Shown piece after piece: positions 1 to 7,168 of a stretch of DNA of 14,911 bases. Origin of the DNA: JAJPJX01 sp964568355 (lineage in GTDB: Bacteria > Acidobacteriota > Terriglobia > Bryobacterales > Bryobacteraceae). The DNA lies in contig CAZMRK010000494.1 of NCBI GenBank assembly GCA_964568355.1, forward strand, positions 1-14,911, given 5' to 3'. A model generated the notes under the pieces. That model did not search any database. It saw only the letters and a list, made by a program, of their open reading frames with translations, and was not told the origin of the DNA. The position numbers and the translations under genes were made by a program. How positions within the stretch are numbered: position 1 is the stretch's first letter; each line of letters begins with the position of its first letter.

Positions 1-1557
1 TACATGGATGACCGCAGGATTGATTTCGTAGAAGCGGAAATGATCGCCGGGACGGCCGTAAGCGGCGAGTGTTCCGATTCCGAGGCCGACCACTCCGACG
101 CGGCGCTGGGGGGTGCGGATCGCGGCGAGGGCCTTGCCGGCACCTGATTCAGGTCCGTAAAAGGTGGTGGGGAGGAGTACCCTGCCGGGGGCGAGATACT
201 CCATCCCATGAATCGTGCGGCCGTTCAGCAGCGTCCGGACGGCGAACTCGCCGGCGCCGCTATCGCTGACCTGGAGGACGCCGAAAAAATTCCGCAGGCG
301 CACGATCTCGGCGCCTCCGGTGCTGAACCGGGTGGTCACCAGGAAAGCCGCGGCCACCAGCAGGCCGGTACGGAGGAGGCGGCGGGGCGAAGCTCCGTAT
401 AGCCGGTGGAGGCCGAGCAGAGCGCAGGCGATGATGCCGATCGGCAGTTCCAGGTAAGAACGGAACAGATGCGGGGCGATCAGCCCGACGAAAACGCCGC
501 CCAGCGCGCCTCCCAAGGCGATCATCAGGCAGTAGAAGGCCAGGCCGTGCTGCGGCTCCGGTTTCATACGGGCCAGTTCGCCGTGGCAGAACATGCAACA
601 GACGAACAGCGCCGCGGCGAGGACGGTCATCTCCCAACGGAGGCCGCCCAGGGAGCCCTGCAGGGCGATTCTGGCGCAGACGGCGATCCAGGCAGCGGGC
701 AGGAGCCAGCGGAACAGCCCCGGGCGGTACCAGCGGTCGCTATCGAAACAGAGGACGAAGCTCAGCAGATAGAGGCTCAAGGGCAGCACCCAGACGAAGG
801 GGATCGGGGCTACCTCCTGGCTGAGGTGGTTGGCGGTGGCTAGCCACAGGACGGAGGCGCAGGCCGCCAGGGCGATCCAGAGCAAAGGTTGGGTGCCGGT
901 AGTCAGCCCAATGCGCACAGACGGGCCGCTGTAGCCGCGCAGGCGGTAGCGAATCGCCGCGGCTGCGGCGAAGAGGATCCAAAGGCAATAGGCGGCGGAC
1001 CAGTAGTGAAGCTGCTCGACGCGGGAACAGAGGCGCTCGATGCCCAGCGGATAAGCCAGCAAAGCCACGAGCGAAGCGGCGTTCGAGACGGCGAAGAGGC
1101 GGTAAGGGAAGCGCGCTCCCGATTGGCCGGCATACCAGGTCTGCAGCAACGGGCTGTTGGTGGATAGCAAAAAATAGGGGAGCCCGGCCGCGCCCGCCAG
1201 GAGCAGCAGGATGGAAAGCACCGGTTGGCCGGAGGCGGCGCTGCCAGCGGTGCGCAAAGGCAGGACGAGCAGGCTGAGGGCAAGCAGGATCAGGTGGATG
1301 GTAGTCTGCGTCCGGCGGCGGAGATAGCGCGTGATGCCGTAGGCGTACAGATAGCCTAGGAGCAGGACCACCTGGAAGAACAACATGCAGGTGACCCAGA
1401 CCGCGGCGGAGCCTCCGAAGCGGGGCAGCAGCGCCTTGGCGAGGATCGGCTGCACTAAGAACAGGAGGGTTGACCCTCCGGCAATCGTCCCCCCGTATAG
1501 CACGCGCCAGTGGTCAGCCCCACTCGCGTCTACGTGGTGCGGAAGGGCAATCTGCAT
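1..1557 (-). CDS. Membrane-fused spermidine synthase-like protein (partial, runs off left edge)
   Basis: The minus frame is open from an in-frame stop at 1609-1611 to the left edge, giving 519 codons from ATG at 1557; the C terminus is missing. Residues about 18-410 are strongly hydrophobic, with roughly ten to thirteen membrane segments. They carry phrases I associate with this acidobacterial family: ALLPRFGG and AVWVTCMLFFQ near the N terminus, NHLSQEVAPIPFVWVLPL and CHGELARMKP in the middle. The soluble part starts near residue 415 and shows NGRTIHGMEYL, TTFYGPESGAG and the nucleotide loop GLGIGTLA near residue 490, followed by YEINP, the usual ribose-contacting acid. Classical spermidine synthases transfer aminopropyl groups from decarboxylated AdoMet to putrescine; the substrate of the membrane-fused form is unknown to me. 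The start is chosen as the only ATG before the first helix, and no good ribosome-binding site precedes it. It follows the chemoreceptor gene by 95 bp. Confidence 0.85.
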   Translation of the reverse strand, partial: MQIALPHHVDASGADHWRVLYGGTIAGGSTLLFLVQPILAKALLPRFGGSAAVWVTCMLFFQVVLLLGYLYAYGITRYLRRRTQTTIHLILLALSLLVLPLRTAGSAASGQPVLSILLLLAGAAGLPYFLLSTNSPLLQTWYAGQSGARFPYRLFAVSNAASLVALLAYPLGIERLCSRVEQLHYWSAAYCLWILFAAAAAIRYRLRGYSGPSVRIGLTTGTQPLLWIALAACASVLWLATANHLSQEVAPIPFVWVLPLSLYLLSFVLCFDSDRWYRPGLFRWLLPAAWIAVCARIALQGSLGGLRWEMTVLAAALFVCCMFCHGELARMKPEPQHGLAFYCLMIALGGALGGVFVGLIAPHLFRSYLELPIGIIACALLGLHRLYGASPRRLLRTGLLVAAAFLVTTRFSTGGAEIVRLRNFFGVLQVSDSGAGEFAVRTLLNGRTIHGMEYLAPGRVLLPTTFYGPESGAGKALAAIRTPQRRVGVVGLGIGTLAAYGRPGDHFRFYEINPAVIHV

Positions 1558-1603
1558 GAACGTGGCCCCGAGACTACAGGAATAAGCTACCGCAAAGCAG
1601 GGG

Positions 1604-1620
1604 GAAAATCACGCATTTTC
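1604..1620. repeat. AT-rich inverted repeat between chemoreceptor and spermidine synthase-like gene
   Basis: Arms GAAAAT (1604-1609) and ATTTTC (1615-1620) pair perfectly around the 5-nt loop CACGC. It lies 32 bp past the chemoreceptor stop and about 46 bp before the next start on the same strand. An AT-rich stem in GC-rich DNA suits a protein-binding operator better than a terminator, and no T-run follows the stem in the minus direction. The function is unproven. Confidence 0.35.
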
Positions 1621-1652
1621 TTAGGTTTCTCCGTTGTGACGCGGTTTGCGGC

Positions 1653-3206
1653 TCAGGCTTGGAGATCCTCCCCGGCCCGCGCCCCTACCAGAGTGCTCAG
1701 CTCGCCGATGGCATGCATCAACTGCTCGGATTGGGAGCTCAACTCCGAAGAAGCGGAGGCGCTCTGTTCGGCGTGCGCGGCGACTCCTTGGGTTGCCTGG
1801 TTCAGTTCGCTGATCGACAGGCTTACGCGCTCAATGTTGGTCCGCTGCTCCCCGGCTGAAGAAGCAATGGTGGCGACCGCGTCGTTCAGGGGTTTGCCGC
1901 GCTCTTCGATTTCATTCAGGCGGGCTACGACCTCCGCGCAGATCTTCGCTCCCCGAATGGTGCGCTCCCGCGAATCGGCTACTAAGGCGGTGGTTTCCCT
2001 GGCTGCCTCGGCGCTGCGGTGCGCCAGGTTGCGGACCTCGTCCGCCACCACCGCGAATCCTGCGCCGGATTCGCCCGCGCGGGCAGCCTCCACAGCGGCA
2101 TTTAGTGCCAGCAGGTTGGTCTGGAAGGCGATCGCATCAATATTGCCCACGATCCGGGAGATGTTCTGGCCGGCAGACTGGATTTCTTCCATGGCCTGCT
2201 CCATGCGGCGCATCTCCTGGCCGCTGCGTGCCGCGGCGGCGCTGGTCTCGTCGGCCAGGTTCTTGGCTCGTTGCGCGTTCTCCGATGAGCTGCGGGTCCC
2301 CTCGGTGATCGTGGCTAACGCATCGCTGATCTGGGCCAGCGTAGCGGCCTGTTCGGTGGCGCTTTGGGCCAGGCTTTGCGATACATCGGCGATCTGGCGG
2401 GAGGCGGCGGAGGTTTCACAGCTTGACGTGCGCGTGGCGCGGATGACCTGTGCCAGCGGCTGGATGATGGATTTACGGCTGTACCAGTAAAGGGCGAAGC
2501 CGATCACCAGGGCCGTGGGCAGCATCCAGAACAGGGTCGTTCGGAAGGCGGTGGATTGCGCCCGGGCGGAAGCCACGTGATCCACCTGGTCCAGATGGGC
2601 CTTCAGCACGAAAGCACCATGTACCTCGCCTTCCCTCCAGCCCTCCATGGGAAATCCCAGAATGTCCTTACCGTCGCGGGTGGGGCTGCCGGCCGGATCG
2701 CCGTGGCAGCCGAGGCAATCCGCCGTGAGGCGGATCGGGCGGGCATAGACGATCAGGTTCGCGGCGCGATCGGCGGTAAAGTACTCCGCCTGCCCCCTTT
2801 TCTCGAGCACATCCAGAATGGCGGCCTCGTCGCCGAGAGGCTCGTTTTTCGGATTGCGGGCCAGGCGTTTGGGGGTGCGGAACTCGAATCCTTCCTGGGC
2901 GGCAACCTTGGCGATCGAGTTCCAGGCCGAAACCACGGGGACCGTACGATAAAAGGTGCTTTGCCGGTAGTCTCCGCCGCTTTTTGCCTCCCGCAGCAGC
3001 GCCTCGTCGTTAAAAGCGTGCCGGTTGCGCAGGGTGGACATCGCCGTTCGCATGTTCTCGGCTGCCACTACCGCCGCGCGCATGGTGTTTCTGGTGAGCT
3101 CGATGCCCTGGGTCTGAAGTACCATGCGCTGCACCAGCAACGCTACGGCAGAGCTCAATCCTACGCTCAGGCTCGCCACCCAGATGATTCGTTTGTCAAT
3201 GGTCAT
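1653..3206 (-). CDS. Methyl-accepting chemotaxis protein with DUF3365-type CxxCH sensor domain
   Basis: This 517-residue inner-membrane chemoreceptor has a first membrane helix at residues 7-29, an extracytoplasmic sensor at about 30-220, a second helix at about 223-243, then the cytoplasmic signalling coil. The sensor holds CLGCH at residues 164-168 within a DUF3365/Tll0287-like layout (TADCLGCHGDP, then GFPMEGWREGE), so covalent haem c is likely. The signalling tip around residues 355-395 is canonical (AFQTNLLALNAAVEAARAGE) and should bind CheW/CheA. Only the start of a HAMP-like helix (QPLAQVI) follows the second membrane segment. No C-terminal CheR/CheB docking pentapeptide is seen. ATG at 3206 is chosen because MTIDKRII begins just before the first helix; the frame stays open upstream to 3800, but that stretch overlaps the hemerythrin gene and has no membrane or sensor character. 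The likely ligand is a redox or gas cue, by inference. Confidence 0.9.
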   Translation of the reverse strand: MTIDKRIIWVASLSVGLSSAVALLVQRMVLQTQGIELTRNTMRAAVVAAENMRTAMSTLRNRHAFNDEALLREAKSGGDYRQSTFYRTVPVVSAWNSIAKVAAQEGFEFRTPKRLARNPKNEPLGDEAAILDVLEKRGQAEYFTADRAANLIVYARPIRLTADCLGCHGDPAGSPTRDGKDILGFPMEGWREGEVHGAFVLKAHLDQVDHVASARAQSTAFRTTLFWMLPTALVIGFALYWYSRKSIIQPLAQVIRATRTSSCETSAASRQIADVSQSLAQSATEQAATLAQISDALATITEGTRSSSENAQRAKNLADETSAAAARSGQEMRRMEQAMEEIQSAGQNISRIVGNIDAIAFQTNLLALNAAVEAARAGESGAGFAVVADEVRNLAHRSAEAARETTALVADSRERTIRGAKICAEVVARLNEIEERGKPLNDAVATIASSAGEQRTNIERVSLSISELNQATQGVAAHAEQSASASSELSSQSEQLMHAIGELSTLVGARAGEDLQA

Positions 3207-3303
3207 CGCAGCCGCGCCACTCCCTATGGAGGCTCTATCGGCACCAGGAGGGCGGAAGTTTATGGGGGAGACAGCGACAGTCGGTGTTGGTAGCCGGCGA
3301 TTC

Positions 3304-3322
3304 GGTTGGCCCCTGCCCAACC
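3304..3322. repeat. Small hairpin after the hemerythrin gene
   Basis: GGTTGG (3304-3309) and CCAACC (3317-3322) form a perfect 6-bp stem around a 7-nt loop. It lies in the 145-bp gap between the hemerythrin stop and the chemoreceptor start. It could attenuate transcription between the two genes, but no T-run follows, so I cannot call it an intrinsic terminator. Nothing else is recognised in this gap apart from a weak GGGAG 13 nt before the chemoreceptor ATG. Confidence 0.25.
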
Positions 3323-3351
3323 TGCCTGGCATGCGCGGGTCGGCTCCGGCA

Positions 3352-3909
3352 TCAGAGAGCGAGGTGGATGTTGCGGCGGGAGGCCATTTCACCTCCAATG
3401 GCTTTTCGGTCGGCGGGGGAGAGGGTGGCAGCGGCGAGCGGGAATACTTCCTGGTCCTCCACGGCGATGTGATGGCGGTAGAGCTCTGCAAGGTGGGCGA
3501 GCAGAGTGCAGAGCTGGAACATGGGCTCAGAAGAAAGGCTGCCCTGGCTGAGCCATCGCCGGCCCAAGCGGTCCACTTCGTCGTGTGCTCTCGCGGCACA
3601 GAGGTGCTGTTCTTCCAGGCTGTCGACCCGCGCCAGGAGCGTCTGGATTTCCGGCCGCCGGATGGCGCGTAACCGGGGGAAGAGACTCTCTTCTTCGTCG
3701 GCGGTATGTTTCGGCGCCGCTTCGCGAAAATAGCGCAGAGCCGTGTCCCAGGCGCTACGCTGCTCCTCCGACAGCGGTCCGCCGTTGCCTTCCGCGGCAA
3801 TTCGCATCAATACCGAGAGGAACCGCTCAATACGGCGGTGACAATCGCCCAAAAGTCCGATGGGATCCGCAAAGGTACTCTCGGGTTTTGCTCCAATGAT
3901 AACGGGCAT
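3352..3909 (-). CDS. Hemerythrin HHE-domain protein
   Basis: This 185-residue soluble protein shows the iron-ligand pattern of the hemerythrin HHE fold: H24 (GDCHRRIE), H67 with E71 (KHTADEEESLFP), H101 and H108 (EEQHLCAARAHDE), then HHIAVEDQEVFP near residues 145-154. There is no signal peptide, so it should be cytoplasmic and bind a non-haem di-iron centre. Family roles include O2 or NO sensing, oxygen storage and iron-centre repair; the exact role cannot be read from sequence. ATG at 3909 is supported by GGAG five bases upstream and by a start (MPVIIGAKPES) resembling related proteins as I know them. A promoter-like -10 and an FNR/CRP-type palindrome lie just upstream. It precedes the chemoreceptor on the same strand, which hints at a shared gas or redox response. 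Confidence 0.9.
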   Translation of the reverse strand: MPVIIGAKPESTFADPIGLLGDCHRRIERFLSVLMRIAAEGNGGPLSEEQRSAWDTALRYFREAAPKHTADEEESLFPRLRAIRRPEIQTLLARVDSLEEQHLCAARAHDEVDRLGRRWLSQGSLSSEPMFQLCTLLAHLAELYRHHIAVEDQEVFPLAAATLSPADRKAIGGEMASRRNIHLAL

Positions 3910-3924
3910 CGCAGCTCCAGCCCG

Positions 3925-3953
3925 ATCATAGAACGGGACGGCGGTCCGCTCCA
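3925..3953 (-). promoter_or_regulatory. Predicted promoter of the hemerythrin gene
   Basis: On the minus strand TATGAT (3930-3925) matches the -10 consensus at five of six positions. The -35 region 17 bp upstream is poor (TGGAGC), as expected for an activator-dependent promoter. The predicted transcript would start near 3918, leaving a leader of about 9 nt with GGAG almost at the 5' end. Confidence 0.4.
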
Positions 3954-3967
3954 GTGACTTTCGTCAC
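3954..3967. promoter_or_regulatory. FNR/CRP-family-like palindrome upstream of hemerythrin
   Basis: GTGAC (3954-3958) and GTCAC (3963-3967) are perfect inverted arms around the 4-nt spacer TTTC. The 5-4-5 layout is that of FNR/NNR-type sites (TTGAT-N4-ATCAA and variants). Its centre lies about 42 bp upstream of the predicted hemerythrin transcription start, the position used by class II activators of this family. It also lies just past the S41 protease stop codon, so a weak hairpin is the alternative reading; no T-run follows. Confidence 0.4.
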
Positions 3968-3974
3968 CAGCCGG

Positions 3975-5570
3975 TCAGACGGCGCGCTTGGCCATGACCC
4001 GCTGCACCTGGTCGAGCAGCGAGCGAGCGATCGGCAGGCTGACCACGGCCTTTTGCACTTCGGGATCAGTCTGGAAGGCCAGCTCGTCCGCGTGCGCCTT
4101 ATCGAAAGCGCGGAAATACATTTCCAGACGAAGCTGCTGGGCGACCCATTCGCGGTTCTGGTTGAACTCGTCGTCGGTGAAGGGCGCCGGTTCCTTAGCC
4201 AGATGCTCGCGGAAGCGTTTCATCACGGCTTCATCCGGCTTCCAGCCTTCCGGCAGCTCCGGTTTGTTGGGACCGAAGTAGATCGAGGCGAAGTGGAAGA
4301 GGGAATTGGTTCCCAGGACGCGGATCTGGAACGAATTGCGGCGCGGCGTGGTGTATTTCTCATCGGGAGCGATACCGCCTCCGCCGTAGACGGTGCGGCC
4401 GGCATCGGTCATCTTCACATCCAGCGGATTTTTGGCATCCGGATCGCGCTGGTAGTAGTAATCGAAGAATGACTTTTGCGCATAATCGCGCTGGATCAGC
4501 CGCCCGCTGGGGGTGTAGTAGCGGGCGATGGTCAGCAGCAGCGCGCCCTCGGAGAGAGGGAACTGAGCCTGCACCAGGCCTTTGCCGAAGGTGGTTTCAC
4601 CGAGTACCCAGGCGCGGTCGTGATCCTGCAGGGCGCCTGCCACGATCTCGGCCGCGGAGGCCGAACCCCGGTCGACCAGCACAACGATGGGATAGCGGCG
4701 TTCGGAACTGCCATTCCTGGCGCGGAAGATCTGCTCGGCCGAGGCTCGACCGCGGTGTGAAACGACCGTCTGGCCCTTTTGGAGGAAACGGCCGGCAATA
4801 TTCACGGCTTCGCTGACCAAGCCGCCGCGATTGCCGCGCAGGTCGAGGATCAAACCATTGATCTGCGACTCTCCCAGCCGCTGGAACTCCTGCTCTACCT
4901 GGTGGCTGGTGGTCTGGACGTCAAAGGAGCGGATTTGTAAATAGGCCACGCCCGGCTTGAGCCAGAACGAGAGGACGTTCGTGGGCAGAATTTCGCCGCG
5001 AGAGACCTGGTAGGAAACCGGCTCGGAGGCGCCTTCGCGCCGTACGCTCACCTTCACCTGGGTACCGCGCGGACCCTTTAGCAGGTCGGCTACGCGGCTG
5101 GTATCCATGCCCTCAGTGGAGCGGCCGTCCACAGCGACCAGGACATCCCCGCGACGGAGGCCGGCCAACTTTGCCGGCGAAGCGGGAAACGGCTCCATCA
5201 CCGTGACGCGCGGGCCATCCATACCGATCAACATACCGACGCCGAAATACTGGCCGCGCTGTTCCTGCTGCATCTGGGCGAAGGCGGCCGGGTCGAGGAA
5301 GCTCGAATGCGGGTCGAGCGTTTGCAGCATGCCGGGGATGGCGCCCTGATAGAGGGCGCGTTCCGGCGGAAGGGGATCGGCGAAATTGGATTCGACGAGA
5401 CTGTAGAGCGCGGTAAAGGATCGCAAACTATCCGGGAGGTCACCGGCGGCATTCGAGGCGGCCGAAGTACGTTCGAGCGCGGGGCCGTAAAATCCACCCA
5501 CGAGGGCTCCGAGCACGATGACCAGCGGCACGAAAATGCCCGATCTCCGGGTTTGGGGAGCGCTCTTCAT
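3975..5570 (-). CDS. S41 family carboxyl-terminal processing protease (CtpA/Prc type) with PDZ domain
   Basis: This 531-residue serine protease has a signal-anchor helix at residues 12-28, so it acts in the periplasm. Order: helical lead-in with LDPHSSFLD (85-93), PDZ domain (about 108-190), then the S41 core. The Ser-Lys dyad is visible: S305 in GSASAAEI and K330 in TTFGKGLVQ, 25 residues apart as in plant D1 processing protease. A helical C-terminal extension of about 130 residues follows GIAPDE (399-404). The family clips C-terminal tails of envelope proteins and often controls cell-wall hydrolases. Its ATG overlaps the stop of the HtrA gene (ATGA, 5567-5570), so the two are probably translationally coupled; only a weak AGG precedes the ATG. 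It is the last member of the repressor-M56-HtrA-S41 unit. Confidence 0.93.
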   Translation of the reverse strand: MKSAPQTRRSGIFVPLVIVLGALVGGFYGPALERTSAASNAAGDLPDSLRSFTALYSLVESNFADPLPPERALYQGAIPGMLQTLDPHSSFLDPAAFAQMQQEQRGQYFGVGMLIGMDGPRVTVMEPFPASPAKLAGLRRGDVLVAVDGRSTEGMDTSRVADLLKGPRGTQVKVSVRREGASEPVSYQVSRGEILPTNVLSFWLKPGVAYLQIRSFDVQTTSHQVEQEFQRLGESQINGLILDLRGNRGGLVSEAVNIAGRFLQKGQTVVSHRGRASAEQIFRARNGSSERRYPIVVLVDRGSASAAEIVAGALQDHDRAWVLGETTFGKGLVQAQFPLSEGALLLTIARYYTPSGRLIQRDYAQKSFFDYYYQRDPDAKNPLDVKMTDAGRTVYGGGGIAPDEKYTTPRRNSFQIRVLGTNSLFHFASIYFGPNKPELPEGWKPDEAVMKRFREHLAKEPAPFTDDEFNQNREWVAQQLRLEMYFRAFDKAHADELAFQTDPEVQKAVVSLPIARSLLDQVQRVMAKRAV

Positions 5571-7144
5571 GGCCTGGGCAGCGTGCCGGCCAGGTAAAGT
5601 GGCTGCCAGCTCGCTCCTCCGCGACGGGTGTTCCGCAGAATGCGGAAGGCCAGCGGCTCTCCGGATCGCAAGGACTGCTGGACGTGCCGCAGATCCTCGA
5701 CGGAACGGATCGGTTGACGATTCATTGCCGTAATCACGTCTTCCTCCTGGATGCCGATATCCTCGGCAAAAGACCCTGGTTCAACTTTAACAATGAGAAC
5801 ACCTGCCGTTTCTGGAAGTTGCAGGCGATCCCGATCCGCGGCGCTCAGCGGACGTATGGAAACTCCCAACCGCACCCCTCCTGCCGGCTCGGGAACTGCT
5901 TCCGGCGCCGGTCCGGCAGTCGACTTGGAAGATCCGGAAGCCAACGCGGCCCGGTCACCCATGGTCAACCGAAGATCCATCTTACGCCCTTCGCGCAAAA
6001 TCGTCACCGTGGCGGGGGCGCCAACCGCGGCATTGGCCACCTTTTCCAGGAGATCCTCGCTGGTGTGGACCGGCTGGCCCTGGAAGGAGACGATGATATC
6101 GCCGGGCTGGATGCCCGCGCGGTCGGAAGGTCCGCCGGGCCGCACACTCTGCACGAAGACTCCGGAAGAGGCGCCATAGGCCTTCAGCAGGGCCGGATTC
6201 TGCTCGCGGTTGAAATCGATGCCAATCGCGCCGCGGGAGACTTTGCCGGTGCGGATGATCTCGTTGTAGATACGCACGGCCATGTTCACAGGCAGAGCAA
6301 AGCCAATTCCGGCATATCCGCCGGTGTCGCTTGCCATCGCCGTACTGATGCCGATCACCTCGCCACGCAGGTTGATGAGGGGACCGCCGCTATTGCCGTA
6401 GTTGATGGCTGCGTCGGTCTGGAGGAAGCGCTGGAGCTGGTGAGCGGGGTCGCCGAGGTCGCGGCCTTTGGCGCTGATGATACCGGCGGTAACGGTGGCC
6501 TCCAGGAATCCGAACGGAGAGCCGATGGCGACTACCCAATCGCCGACCTGGATCGCGTCGGAGTTGCCCATTTCGGCGGCTGGGAGGGGTTTTCCGATGT
6601 CGAGACGGATCACGGCCAGGTCGGTTTCGGGATCGGTGCCGATCAGGCGGGCGTTGTATTGCGCGGGATCGCCGAACAGCTTCACCTGAATGCGCGAGGC
6701 GTTGGCGACCACGTGGTTGTTGGTCAGGATGTAGCCCTTGGGGTCGACGATGACGCCGGAGCCGCCATGGTAGACGCGCTGGGGGGTGTTGGGAAGGCGG
6801 CCGCCGAAGAAGCGGCGCAATTGATCCTGGAAATCCTCCTGGTCTTGGTCGGGATCGTCCTGGGAATCCTGGGAGGCGCGCGACCGTGCGGCTCCGCCGT
6901 CTCCGGTACTGGTGATTTTCACCACCGACGGCTGCAACCGTTTCGCCAGCTCCGAAAAACTGCCGGATAGTTTTTCGGGTTGGGGAACGGCGAGTGGGGT
7001 CGCGGCAGCAGCAGCAGCAGGCTCGCGAGCCGCCTGTACGCTCTGGTTGGTGGCGACACCCAGCCATGCGCCGGCAGCCAAAGCGCACATGGCGAGGCCG
7101 GCCCAGACACACAGATGGCGTTCGAGTTTCTTTTGAAGCTTCAT
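5567..7144 (-). CDS. htrA: HtrA/Deg-family periplasmic serine protease with two PDZ domains
   Basis: This 525-residue protease has an N-terminal signal or anchor (basic start, hydrophobic 11-31), then an acidic Q/D-rich linker (91-107) leading to RRFFG, the loop typical of Deg proteins. The trypsin-like domain spans about 65-295 with the full triad: H144 (TNNHVV), D175 (ETDLAVI) and S252 (NYGNSGGPL). PDZ1 covers about 303-395 and PDZ2 about 423-505. Deg proteases degrade or refold misfolded envelope proteins, with PDZ1 presenting substrate. DegP, DegQ and MucD cannot be told apart here. TGAGGT (7150-7155) lies five bases before the ATG, a good ribosome-binding site. The gene begins 24 bp after the M56 gene and overlaps the S41 gene, so it probably shares the BlaI-type control of the unit. 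Confidence 0.95.
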   Translation of the reverse strand: MKLQKKLERHLCVWAGLAMCALAAGAWLGVATNQSVQAAREPAAAAAATPLAVPQPEKLSGSFSELAKRLQPSVVKITSTGDGGAARSRASQDSQDDPDQDQEDFQDQLRRFFGGRLPNTPQRVYHGGSGVIVDPKGYILTNNHVVANASRIQVKLFGDPAQYNARLIGTDPETDLAVIRLDIGKPLPAAEMGNSDAIQVGDWVVAIGSPFGFLEATVTAGIISAKGRDLGDPAHQLQRFLQTDAAINYGNSGGPLINLRGEVIGISTAMASDTGGYAGIGFALPVNMAVRIYNEIIRTGKVSRGAIGIDFNREQNPALLKAYGASSGVFVQSVRPGGPSDRAGIQPGDIIVSFQGQPVHTSEDLLEKVANAAVGAPATVTILREGRKMDLRLTMGDRAALASGSSKSTAGPAPEAVPEPAGGVRLGVSIRPLSAADRDRLQLPETAGVLIVKVEPGSFAEDIGIQEEDVITAMNRQPIRSVEDLRHVQQSLRSGEPLAFRILRNTRRGGASWQPLYLAGTLPRP

Positions 7145-7149
7145 GGTGG

Positions 7150-7155
7150 ACCTCA
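7150..7155 (-). promoter_or_regulatory. Ribosome-binding site of the HtrA gene
   Basis: TGAGGT on the minus strand sits five bases before ATG at 7144, inside the 24-bp gap after the M56 stop codon. No promoter fits in that gap, which supports co-transcription with the M56 gene. Confidence 0.6.
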
Positions 7156-7168
7156 GTGCGGGTTTTTC

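Noticed and set aside
1510..2490. Plus-strand open frame (326 codons) opposite the chemoreceptor
   Set aside because: Ala/Ser-rich translation mirrors the repetitive signalling coil on the other strand; there is no ribosome-binding site or domain.
3207..3800. N-terminal extension of 198 codons on the chemoreceptor
   Set aside because: It overlaps the hemerythrin gene in another frame, has no domain, and the true N-terminal membrane helix begins after ATG 3206.
5684..6970. Long plus-strand open frame (428 codons) opposite the HtrA gene
   Set aside because: It is fully antisense to a gene with an intact catalytic triad and two PDZ domains. Its translation has no recognisable domain, and the openness is explained by GC-rich codon symmetry.
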